A stretch of 64,000 nt of DNA, taken from Chryseotalea sp. WA131a. Its GTDB lineage: Bacteria > Bacteroidota > Bacteroidia > Cytophagales > Cyclobacteriaceae. The position numbers were made by a program, and so were the translations under genes. Shown here in pieces: positions 9,198 through 17,252 of the stretch. The notes under the pieces are model-generated. The model saw nothing but the letters and a program-made list of their open reading frames with translations, had not been told where the DNA came from and did not search any database. The stretch lies in contig CP073016.1 of assembly GCA_025370075.1 (NCBI GenBank), positions 1 to 64,000 of the forward strand. Direction: 5' to 3'. Each line of letters starts with the position of its first letter. The stretch's first letter is position 1.

Positions 9198-9307
9198 ATT
9201 GATTGTTTTTTAGTTATTTGTTTTTGTTTCGTTCACAGTACAAATAACGCGGAGGTTGTGTGGAGAGATGTCACCGCAGGGTAAAGGATTGTAACAAGAT
9301 GTAACGC

Positions 9308-9431
9308 AGGTTGGTGAGGGTGGTAAGAGGGTAATAGGTGATTGGTAAGTGGTATAAGGTAATTGGTGAGAGGTAGTAGTTAAGAGGTGGTTGTTGAGAA
9401 GTAGTTAGTAAGAAGGGAGTGGTGTGGAGTG
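9308..9431 (+). repeat. C-free low-complexity tract built on GGTAATTGGTAAGTGG-like units
   Basis: Not one C occurs in 124 bases on the plus strand. The tract is a degenerate tandem of units such as GGTAATTGG, GGTAAGTGG and GAGAGGTAG. A short reverse-complement piece of the same type lies at about 9880-9897 (CCACTTACCACTTACC), on the other side of the S23 gene. Confidence 0.6.
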
Positions 9432-9453
9432 CTTGATATGGGGTAGCGATTTG

Positions 9454-9849
9454 TTATTTGGGATCTTTGGTTTTTGGTTTGCAAAAAGAGGCTGACTTAA
9501 GAATCATAGAATTTAACATATTGCCAATAGAAGTATATTGTTTCAAGAAGTTAGCGGCTACTTCATTTGAAATATAGCCACAGTCTAACGCAACTTCAAT
9601 CCAGTGCTGGGTTTCCAACTGTTCACCATCTGCATCGGTAAGTTTGCTGATAAAATGTTTTTCATATCTTCTTTTTCCCCATGATTCAGCGATCTGTGCT
9701 CCAACAGAACGGGATGACCTCCTCACCTGATCAGTAAGAGAATACATTTCCTCTTTTGGAAACTTCTTTGTTACATTAAAAATATCCTTTGATAATTGGC
9801 GAGAAAGCTTATAGACTTCCAAGTCCCTAAATCCTATTGCATATTCCAT
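9454..9849 (-). CDS. Four-helix bundle protein (S23/23S rRNA-intervening-sequence family)
   Basis: A 131-residue protein of the TIGR02436-type family: FRDLEVYKLSRQLSKDIF near the start, then FPKEEMYSLTDQVRRSSRSV and the IAESWGKRR segment (about 55-61), followed by two further helices. Family members were first found inside intervening sequences of 23S rRNA genes but most, as here, are free-standing; their function is unknown. The gene is flanked on both sides by G/T-rich simple repeats (9308-9431 and about 9880-9897), a setting often seen for this family in Bacteroidetes and suggestive of passive mobility. Start at the first ATG. Confidence 0.85.
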   Translation of the reverse strand: MEYAIGFRDLEVYKLSRQLSKDIFNVTKKFPKEEMYSLTDQVRRSSRSVGAQIAESWGKRRYEKHFISKLTDADGEQLETQHWIEVALDCGYISNEVAANFLKQYTSIGNMLNSMILKSASFCKPKTKDPK

Positions 9850-9897
9850 ATTTTAATCGATTACTCTTTTTATTGTACGGCCACTTACCACTTACCA

Positions 9898-10581
9898 TCA
9901 CAGAATTAACTTATACCCCGTCCCATGCACGGTCAAAATAACCTTGGGCTGATTGGGATTGGTTTCAACTTTTTGGCGAAGACGCACCATGAAATTATCA
10001 ACCGTGCGGGTGGTGGGTTGCTCATCGTAACCCCATACTTTTTCTAGCAAGTCGTAACGACTAACTACTTGATTTCTATTTTGGTATAGATAGGAGAGTA
10101 TCTCAAACTCTTTGTGCGACAACTTTATTTCAGCGCCATTTTCTTCTGCGCGAAAGGCAGCAAAGTCAATTTTGATTCTTCCAATCGATATTCCTTCTGA
10201 TTCTTTCATCGGTTCGGATTTACTTCTACGCAAGTGCGCTTTCACGCGCGCCAATAGTTCGCGCACGCTAAAAGGTTTGGTGATGTAGTCATCTGCACCC
10301 AATTCCAAACCCAATACTTTGTCGATTTCTTCCCCACGCGCAGTGAGCAGAATAATTGGCACTTCAATGCCCGCTGCGCGTACGGCCTTGCACACATCAA
10401 AACCTGAAAGCTTGGGCATCATTACGTCCAATAATACCAAGTCGTATGGATTTGCTTTTATTTTGAATAAACCTTCCTCGCCATCACTGGCCAACTCCAC
10501 AGAATACGATTCCAGTTCTAAGTTATCTTTCAACCCCAGTTGCATGGCGGGTTCGTCTTCAACGATTAATATTTTTGTCAT
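9898..10581 (-). CDS. OmpR/PhoB-type response regulator
   Basis: A 227-residue transcription factor. Receiver domain 1-118 with acidic residues E8-D9, phosphoacceptor D52 (LVLLDVMMP), T80 and K102 (ITKP); C-terminal winged-helix domain with KLSHKEFEILSYLYQN and VWGYDEQPTTRTVDNFMVRLRQK. The open frame starts 17 codons further upstream, but MTKILIVEDE is the normal start of the receiver fold, so 10581 is chosen. It lies 77 bases downstream of a histidine kinase on the same strand, forming a two-component system. Three large permeases lie directly upstream of the kinase in the same direction and may be signal sources or targets. Confidence 0.93.
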   Translation of the reverse strand: MTKILIVEDEPAMQLGLKDNLELESYSVELASDGEEGLFKIKANPYDLVLLDVMMPKLSGFDVCKAVRAAGIEVPIILLTARGEEIDKVLGLELGADDYITKPFSVRELLARVKAHLRRSKSEPMKESEGISIGRIKIDFAAFRAEENGAEIKLSHKEFEILSYLYQNRNQVVSRYDLLEKVWGYDEQPTTRTVDNFMVRLRQKVETNPNQPKVILTVHGTGYKLIL

Positions 10582-10658
10582 AGATGAGTAGGAGTTAGGA
10601 GAGGAGTTAGTAGCGATACATGTTATTTTCAAATTTTACAAATTGCCTCATTTCCAAA

Positions 10659-12227
10659 TTAGTTGAGTGGTAAATAAACAACAAACACCGACCCCTTCCC
10701 CAATTCGCTGCTAACGGTAATTTTTCCATGTTGTTGCTCAATCAATTGTTTGACCAAGGAAAGACCTAAGCCTGTGCCTCGACTCTTAGCCAGATCACCA
10801 CTGGATACCCGATAAAATTTGTCAAAGATGTGTTTTTGGTCAGTGGAACTGATGCCCACTCCATAATCTTTGAAAGACGCCCAGCCAAAACCATTTTCTC
10901 TTCCAGTAGTAATCACCACTTGTTTTTTTTCTGTACTGTATTTCACCGCATTGTCAATCAAGTTGATGATGATTTCAGTCATTGCCTCTTTGTCTGCTAA
11001 TACGGCTAACGATTCTGATGCTTCAAAGTGGTATTCAAAACCTTTGTTGCGCAAGTGAAAATCATAGGTCTTCAGCACGTCTTTGATTTCACTTGTCAAA
11101 TCAATTATTTGAGGATGAAGTTTCTTCTTACCTGCCTCCGTCTGACTGAAATTTAAAATTTTATTTACAATGCCCGTGAGGCGGTGCGTTTCTTTATTGA
11201 TGATGGAATAGTATTCTTGTTTTTTCTCCTCCGATTTTACCCTACCCATCTCAAGCGTTTCGGCAAACATACTGATGAGGGCAAGCGGGGTTCTGATTTC
11301 GTGCGAAACGTTGGAAACAAAATCGGCTTTATTTTGGGCAAGCTGCACTTCCTTTTTCACACTTCGAAAGGCAAGTATCAACGCAGCAATCAACACCACA
11401 TCCAACCCAACCAACAAATACAAATTGGTGGTGGTTCGGTTGCGTACCAATTGCTGAAGCGAGGCTTCTTTTGTGCGAATGCCCAACGCATAGTTAGGAA
11501 ATACCCACAAATCTTTGGTCAATGAAGCGGACGCAAGCGAAGTGGTGTCACTTGTTTCGGTGGAGTAAACGCGTGACTTGGTTTCTTTGTTAAATACCGT
11601 CAATACAAATTGCTCTTTGGATATCCGTTGAAGCAAAGGACCCACCACATCTTCAATAAATAATTCTGAATCAATGGTAAAACCAGCCACTTGCCACGGG
11701 TTGCTTGTACCTTCTGCAATGAAAATGAGATTTTGCAAACGCGGATTGGTCGATTGGATGCTTTCTATTTTTTGAAAACCACTTCTCCTGTATTTTAAGA
11801 GTTGGGTAATCTGCCCCTTACTCTGGGCAAGCGAATTTTCCACGAAAGGCTTCAATTGAACACCGAGCATGCTATCCAACGAAAACAAAACCAAGTTTGC
11901 CTTTTGCGAAGCGGTATCAATCGAAAAAATGAGTTGGATGGATGAGTTTAGCGAAAGCAGATTTTGAAGAGGCGGAGGCAATGGCTCTTCCATGACTCCA
12001 TTTGTCAGTTGATTTTTCCCCGCTTCGGCTTTGGCCATCCAACTATTGATGGTGGCATCTGAAATCTGATTGACCGAGAAAAGAATCGCCTCCAATTGCT
12101 TTTGGTAAATGCCCTCAATCATTTTTTCATCTTTAGTAAGCGATGAGATTTCATACACCGAAAAGAACAAGGCGGGTATGAGAAACACTACGGTAAGGAT
12201 GATGGCAATTCTTCGGGTGGCCGACAT
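10659..12227 (-). CDS. Membrane sensor histidine kinase
   Basis: A 522-residue sensor kinase, partner of the OmpR-type regulator that follows. Transmembrane helices at about 7-24 and 269-291 bound a periplasmic sensor domain of roughly 240 residues without recognisable family. The kinase core has the H box SHEIRTP with H309, N box with D425-N426 (LIDNAVKYS), G1 DYGVGIS (454-460) and G2 GTGLGLSL (485-492). There is no HAMP, PAS or receiver domain visible. Start at the first ATG, with the first helix beginning at residue 7. The closest permease ends 74 bases upstream in the same orientation. Confidence 0.93.
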   Translation of the reverse strand: MSATRRIAIILTVVFLIPALFFSVYEISSLTKDEKMIEGIYQKQLEAILFSVNQISDATINSWMAKAEAGKNQLTNGVMEEPLPPPLQNLLSLNSSIQLIFSIDTASQKANLVLFSLDSMLGVQLKPFVENSLAQSKGQITQLLKYRRSGFQKIESIQSTNPRLQNLIFIAEGTSNPWQVAGFTIDSELFIEDVVGPLLQRISKEQFVLTVFNKETKSRVYSTETSDTTSLASASLTKDLWVFPNYALGIRTKEASLQQLVRNRTTTNLYLLVGLDVVLIAALILAFRSVKKEVQLAQNKADFVSNVSHEIRTPLALISMFAETLEMGRVKSEEKKQEYYSIINKETHRLTGIVNKILNFSQTEAGKKKLHPQIIDLTSEIKDVLKTYDFHLRNKGFEYHFEASESLAVLADKEAMTEIIINLIDNAVKYSTEKKQVVITTGRENGFGWASFKDYGVGISSTDQKHIFDKFYRVSSGDLAKSRGTGLGLSLVKQLIEQQHGKITVSSELGKGSVFVVYLPLN

Positions 12228-12301
12228 TCAAGCACGGATATAAGTCAATCGCTCAAAGGTCGCAAAAGTTTTGGTTTGATGAATGTAAAAAATTGTAATA
12301 G

Positions 12302-14656
12302 CTATTCACTTCTCAAACTCTCCACTGGGTTACTCACCGCAGCTTTCATTGCTTGATATCCGACCGACACAATTGCTGTTATTAGTAAAATACAGGCAGA
12401 AATTAGAGGAAACTCCCACGTAAAATCAATTCGGTAGACGTATGACTTGAGCCAGAAATTAGACAAGTAAATTGCTACTGGCAGGGCTAAGCCGAACGCT
12501 ATTACCAGCAATTTCGAGAAATCAGAGGAAATCAACAATACTAGATGCTGAACGCTCGCGCCCATTACTTTACGAATGCCAATTTCTTTTGTTCTTTGCT
12601 CGGCCATAAAAGTAGCCAATCCAAACAAGCCAAGGCTGGAAATAAAAATTGCAATGGTGGTGAACGCCAACGAAAGCTTTTGAATGGTTAGTTCGCTAGT
12701 ATACTGCTTCTCAAAATTCTTATCTAAAAATTGATATTCAAATGGGTAAGTTGGGTCGAATTTCTTATGCACTTCTTGTAGTCCTTTAATAGCTTGTTGG
12801 AAATAACCGTTTTCAATTTTCACAAATCCACGCCAAGTGTTATCTGTTCTATACATTATTATCAATGGCTCAATTTTGCTATGCAGACTTTGGTTATGAA
12901 AATCTTTGATAACACCAATCACTTTGCCTGACGGGCTATTCCAAACATCGAGTGGTGCACCGATGGCGTTAGTATATCCAAGGCGAGCTGCCGCGGTTTC
13001 GTTAATGATGTAGTTGGTCGAATCGGCCTTTTCGTTAGTGAAGTCAGATCCTTCTTTCAATTCCATTTTCATAGTGGTGAGAAAATCTCTATCGGTAAAT
13101 ATTAATTTGAAAGGGACTCTTTCGGCTTCGTTTTTGCCAGGCCATTTCACATCGGTAGTCATGGCTCCAACCGAAAATGGATTTTGCCCAGCAAATGTGA
13201 TGCTTTCGATGCCTTTCGTTTTCAGTGCTTCATTTTTAAAGGTCTGTTGATTATTTGTCACACCATTATACATATCAAACACGATAATATTGTCCTTGTT
13301 AAAACCAAGGTTCTTGGTCATAATGAACTGTGTTTGCTTGAAGACTACGAGGCTAACGACAATGAGTATTACGGATAATCCAAATTGAAATATGACTAAA
13401 CCTTTTCGCAGCTTTCCCCCCGCAATAGTTGATTGAATTTGCCCTTTGAGAACGGAAGCTGGTTTAAAAGAGGATAAGAAAAAAGCTGGATAACTTCCCG
13501 CTATTAAACTTACCGTGATGGTCAGCAAAGTAACGGCAATAAGAAAAATGGGATTAAAAAAATTTACAACAATTTGACGCCCCATTATTTCATTGAAGAA
13601 GGGAAGTAGGAGTTGAGCCAGAACAAGTGAAATAACTACGCTAGTAGAAGTGATGATCAATGATTCGCTAATAAATTGCCCGATCAGCTGACCTTTTTTT
13701 GCTCCCGAAGCTTTGCGCACACCAACCTCTTTACTTCTCCCGGCAGAGCGCGCGGTTGCTAAATTCATATAGTTGATGCAAGCGATGAATAATATAAAAA
13801 CAGCAGTGAGCACAAATAGCCGCACATATTCTATTCTACCCCCCGTAGGTTTTCCGTTTTCATAATTGTCATTAAGATATTTATCCGTTAGTTGTTGTGC
13901 AAAAGGTTGATGCATACAATCAGGACAGTGTTTTTTAACAATCGTTTTTAGTTTTGTGTTAAGATTTTCAATGTCAGCATTGCGCTTCACTTTTATGTAA
14001 GTTTGATCGTTGAAATTTTCCCAATGCGACATCCATTCGTTTTCTTTGTAGTATACTTCATACGGTAATAGAAAGTCGAAGTGTTTTGATGCGTTTGATG
14101 GAGTTTCTTCAATGACTGCCGAAACAGTCATATCATATTTCTCATCGATTTTGAAAGTCTTACCGATAGCGTCTTGACCTGGAAAGAATTTGTCGGCTGT
14201 TAGCTGTGTAATCACAAAAGAATTAGGGTCTTTCAACAAATCTTTAGTGCGCCCCTTTACCACCTTGAACGAAAAGATTTTCATGATACTAGGGTCGGTC
14301 CACAATCCTTTTAAAAGCAAGGATTTATTTTCATGCCGGAGCAGTCGCGGAGTTGGATCGTCCCAACGTCCTGCAGCTTCAACTTCTGTTACATCAGCGA
14401 TGATCGCTTCAGCTAACGGACCAGCGGTCGATTCGCTTGTTTCTATATGTCCATCAGAAAAAGTTGAATTATAAAGTACCTGATAAATTCTGTCATGATC
14501 TACGTAGCCAGTATCTACGTTTATTTCGTCATTCACCCAAATAGCAATAAGAATTGCTGCTGTCAGCCCGATGGCAAGGCCGAAGATGTTAATGAAACTA
14601 TAACTCAGATGTCGAGTAAAGTTGCGAAAGGCGGATGTAAGATAATTTCTGAGCAT
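12302..14656 (-). CDS. FtsX/MacB-like ABC transporter permease (third of three)
   Basis: A 784-residue permease with the Bacteroidetes architecture of two modules: N-terminal helix (about 20-42) and MacB-type periplasmic domain, three helices near 280-430, then a second periplasmic domain and three helices near 670-770. The family supports lipoprotein or peptide export and stress sensing, not bulk import. Motifs shared with its neighbours are the start LRNYLTSAFRNFTRHLSYSFIN, CINYMNLATARSAGRSKEVGVRKASGA after the first periplasmic domain, and the C-terminal tail NPVESLRSE. No ATPase gene lies in the window, so the nucleotide-binding partner must be encoded elsewhere. It is 71 bases downstream of the second copy. 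Confidence 0.88.
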   Translation of the reverse strand: MLRNYLTSAFRNFTRHLSYSFINIFGLAIGLTAAILIAIWVNDEINVDTGYVDHDRIYQVLYNSTFSDGHIETSESTAGPLAEAIIADVTEVEAAGRWDDPTPRLLRHENKSLLLKGLWTDPSIMKIFSFKVVKGRTKDLLKDPNSFVITQLTADKFFPGQDAIGKTFKIDEKYDMTVSAVIEETPSNASKHFDFLLPYEVYYKENEWMSHWENFNDQTYIKVKRNADIENLNTKLKTIVKKHCPDCMHQPFAQQLTDKYLNDNYENGKPTGGRIEYVRLFVLTAVFILFIACINYMNLATARSAGRSKEVGVRKASGAKKGQLIGQFISESLIITSTSVVISLVLAQLLLPFFNEIMGRQIVVNFFNPIFLIAVTLLTITVSLIAGSYPAFFLSSFKPASVLKGQIQSTIAGGKLRKGLVIFQFGLSVILIVVSLVVFKQTQFIMTKNLGFNKDNIIVFDMYNGVTNNQQTFKNEALKTKGIESITFAGQNPFSVGAMTTDVKWPGKNEAERVPFKLIFTDRDFLTTMKMELKEGSDFTNEKADSTNYIINETAAARLGYTNAIGAPLDVWNSPSGKVIGVIKDFHNQSLHSKIEPLIIMYRTDNTWRGFVKIENGYFQQAIKGLQEVHKKFDPTYPFEYQFLDKNFEKQYTSELTIQKLSLAFTTIAIFISSLGLFGLATFMAEQRTKEIGIRKVMGASVQHLVLLISSDFSKLLVIAFGLALPVAIYLSNFWLKSYVYRIDFTWEFPLISACILLITAIVSVGYQAMKAAVSNPVESLRSE

Positions 14657-14726
14657 AGCTTTAATAGCGGGCTTTTTAAAGTACGGATTGCTTTTTTTTC
14701 ATTTTGAATCTGAAACTTGAATTGTC

Positions 14727-17177
14727 TTACTCACTCCTCAAACTCTCTGTTGGATTACTCACCGCTGCTTTAATCGCGTGCGCGCTCACGGTTACCAACG
14801 TGATCACCATTGCTGCCAAGCCCGAAAGCGCAAAGGATGTCCAGGTTATTTCAATGTGATAGGCGTAGCCCTGTAACCATTGGTAAATTCCATACCAAGC
14901 AAACGGTGTGGCAATCGCCAAGGCAATCAATACTAATTTCAAGAAGTCTTTTGATAATAGGACAACAATGCCATTTACGGTAGCACCCAATACTTTGCGG
15001 ATACCAATTTCTTTGGTGCGGGCTTGTGTGGTGTACGCCACCAATCCAAAAAGCCCTAAACAAGAAATGAACATGGCTAACCCAGAGAAAATTTTGAATA
15101 ACGTGAACAAACGTTCTTCCGATTTGTAGTAGCCATCGATTTGTTCATCAAGAAATTGATACGAAAAAGCACCCTCGGGGTACGCTACTTTCCACGCAGC
15201 TTCAATGGCTGCGATGGTTTCAGGCAGGTGGCTTTTGGCTTCGATTTTTATTCCCGCCTGCTCGCATTCTTCTAAGTTAGGCGTAATGAAAACGGGTGTG
15301 ATGACTTCCCGCAACGGGCCCGAATCGAAATTGGCGATGACGCCAACAATTTCAATCTTCCCGGTATTTACTCCAACGTTAACGATTTGCCCGATGGCGG
15401 CTTCATTGGATTCAAATTCTAATTCACGGACTAACTTTTCGTTTACCACCGCCTTCATCATTCGCTTTTCCTTTGGCAGCGATGCAGAAATAAAGTTTGT
15501 GTCAGCGGCTTGAAGCAGTCTGCCGGTTACCAATTTTAGATTGTAGAGTCCACAGTATTTATCGTCTGCGAAAATGGTGGTCACAGATTTTCGATTATTG
15601 TCAAATACATTCTCCCGACTCATGATGGTACCCCAATGGCCCTGACTGCTTGGGGTCGAAGTTTCAAATGTAAAATCCTTAACACCTTTGATTTTGCGTA
15701 ACTCGTTTGCAAATATTCGAGAGGTCTTTTCTGAATTTTTCACATCCACCACCACCACATTGTCTTTATCGAAGCCCAGTTTTTTGTTTCTCAGAAAGGA
15801 GACTTGTTGCGCCATTAACATCACCGCCATTAGCAAGCAGGCGGAGAGACTGAACTGCGCCACCACCAGACTTTTTCTCAACCATGCAGAACCTTGACTC
15901 CCCGTTGAAACAACGCCAGCCTTCAGCGTGATGCTTGGGTTAAATTTGGTAATGACCCATGCAGGATAAATTCCCGAGAGTAGCCCGGTGAGCACTAACC
16001 CCACTAACAGTAAAGCAAGCAAAACAGGAGACTCCAATAAATTAAATGTGATGCTCTTGTTCATTAGCGTATTCAAATTGGGTAAGAGCATTTGTGTTGC
16101 AGCCACCGCCAAAATTCCTGATACGAAAATCAACACCCAGGCTTCTAACAAAAACTGCGTGATAAGACTCCGTTTTGCAGCGCCTACTGACTTTCTTACA
16201 CCTACTTCTTTCGCGCGTGTCAATGCTTGCGCGGTGGAAAGATTCATGAAATTAATACAAGCCAAAATCAATACAGCTACCCCAATGATTCCAAAAAACC
16301 AAAGCCAGCTGATGGATACCGCTTGCACCCACCGACCGCCATTCGCATAAGATGCATTAAAGTGGACATCGTTCAAAGGTTGCAATTCAAAATCGGTACG
16401 CTCTTTTAGTTTGGAAATTTTTGGGTTGATGTATTTATCGGCTATTGCTTTGAGTTGAGCAGATACAATTGACAAGTCCGCATTTTCCGGAAGTACCACC
16501 AATGTCTCGGTTCCGGATACGTATGTCCACCCATCTAAATTTGGCTTCAGGAAATTTTCGGTGTAGGAGTGCGAAAGTAAAATGGATGCCGGCAAGTGGG
16601 TGTTTGATGGAAAGTCTTTGATGAGAGCCGTTACCGTGAATTCGAAGTCTTCGCGTAGTTTAAATTTGAACGTTTTGCCTATGGGGTCCTCGTTGCCATA
16701 AAATTTCTTAGCCGTGCTTTCCGTCAACGCGGCCTGATACGGTTTGCTCAGCGTTTGATAAATGTCACCTTTCAAAACTTCTATCTGAAAGATATTTGGG
16801 AAGTCTGGCTCGACAACAAGTATATTTTTTTGTAAGAATCGTTTTTTCGGAGTTACCTCTACCGTTTGCACATACGGAGGATGCGCGAAGCTAACATGTT
16901 CAATTCCACTGATCTCATTACGGATAGCATTGGCCAACGGAAAGGGCGTTGAAAAATTTCGGTCAATTTGGTTGTTGGGTTCTGTCCATTTAGATGCCAC
17001 ACGATAGGTTCGGTTGGCTTTTTCGTGATACGTATCAAAGCTCATCTCATATCGGATAAAGAGCGTGATGAGTAAACACACGGTAATGCCAAGCGTAAGG
17101 CCTGTGATATGGAGTGCGGTGTTCAGCTTTTGCCGACCTAGATGACGGAAAGCGATGTGTAGGTAGTTGCGCATCAT
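14727..17177 (-). CDS. FtsX/MacB-like ABC transporter permease (second of three)
   Basis: An 816-residue paralogue of the genes on both sides, with the same two-module layout: N-terminal helix, MacB-type periplasmic domain containing SFDTYHEKANRTYRV, helices with CINFMNLSTAQALTRAKEVGVRKSVGAA, a second periplasmic domain, the QARTKEIGIRKVLGATV segment and the NPTESLRSE tail. The start MMRNYLHIAFRHLGRQKLN is typical; the second methionine is equally possible. Seventy-five bases separate it from the first copy. The three copies differ most in the periplasmic domains, as expected if each handles a different ligand. Confidence 0.88.
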   Translation of the reverse strand: MMRNYLHIAFRHLGRQKLNTALHITGLTLGITVCLLITLFIRYEMSFDTYHEKANRTYRVASKWTEPNNQIDRNFSTPFPLANAIRNEISGIEHVSFAHPPYVQTVEVTPKKRFLQKNILVVEPDFPNIFQIEVLKGDIYQTLSKPYQAALTESTAKKFYGNEDPIGKTFKFKLREDFEFTVTALIKDFPSNTHLPASILLSHSYTENFLKPNLDGWTYVSGTETLVVLPENADLSIVSAQLKAIADKYINPKISKLKERTDFELQPLNDVHFNASYANGGRWVQAVSISWLWFFGIIGVAVLILACINFMNLSTAQALTRAKEVGVRKSVGAAKRSLITQFLLEAWVLIFVSGILAVAATQMLLPNLNTLMNKSITFNLLESPVLLALLLVGLVLTGLLSGIYPAWVITKFNPSITLKAGVVSTGSQGSAWLRKSLVVAQFSLSACLLMAVMLMAQQVSFLRNKKLGFDKDNVVVVDVKNSEKTSRIFANELRKIKGVKDFTFETSTPSSQGHWGTIMSRENVFDNNRKSVTTIFADDKYCGLYNLKLVTGRLLQAADTNFISASLPKEKRMMKAVVNEKLVRELEFESNEAAIGQIVNVGVNTGKIEIVGVIANFDSGPLREVITPVFITPNLEECEQAGIKIEAKSHLPETIAAIEAAWKVAYPEGAFSYQFLDEQIDGYYKSEERLFTLFKIFSGLAMFISCLGLFGLVAYTTQARTKEIGIRKVLGATVNGIVVLLSKDFLKLVLIALAIATPFAWYGIYQWLQGYAYHIEITWTSFALSGLAAMVITLVTVSAHAIKAAVSNPTESLRSE

Positions 17178-17252
17178 ATTTCTTATGGATTAATTCTTTT
17201 TTACTACTCGTTTCAGTTTGCTCACGACTTGAAACCAGAAATCAGCAACCGT

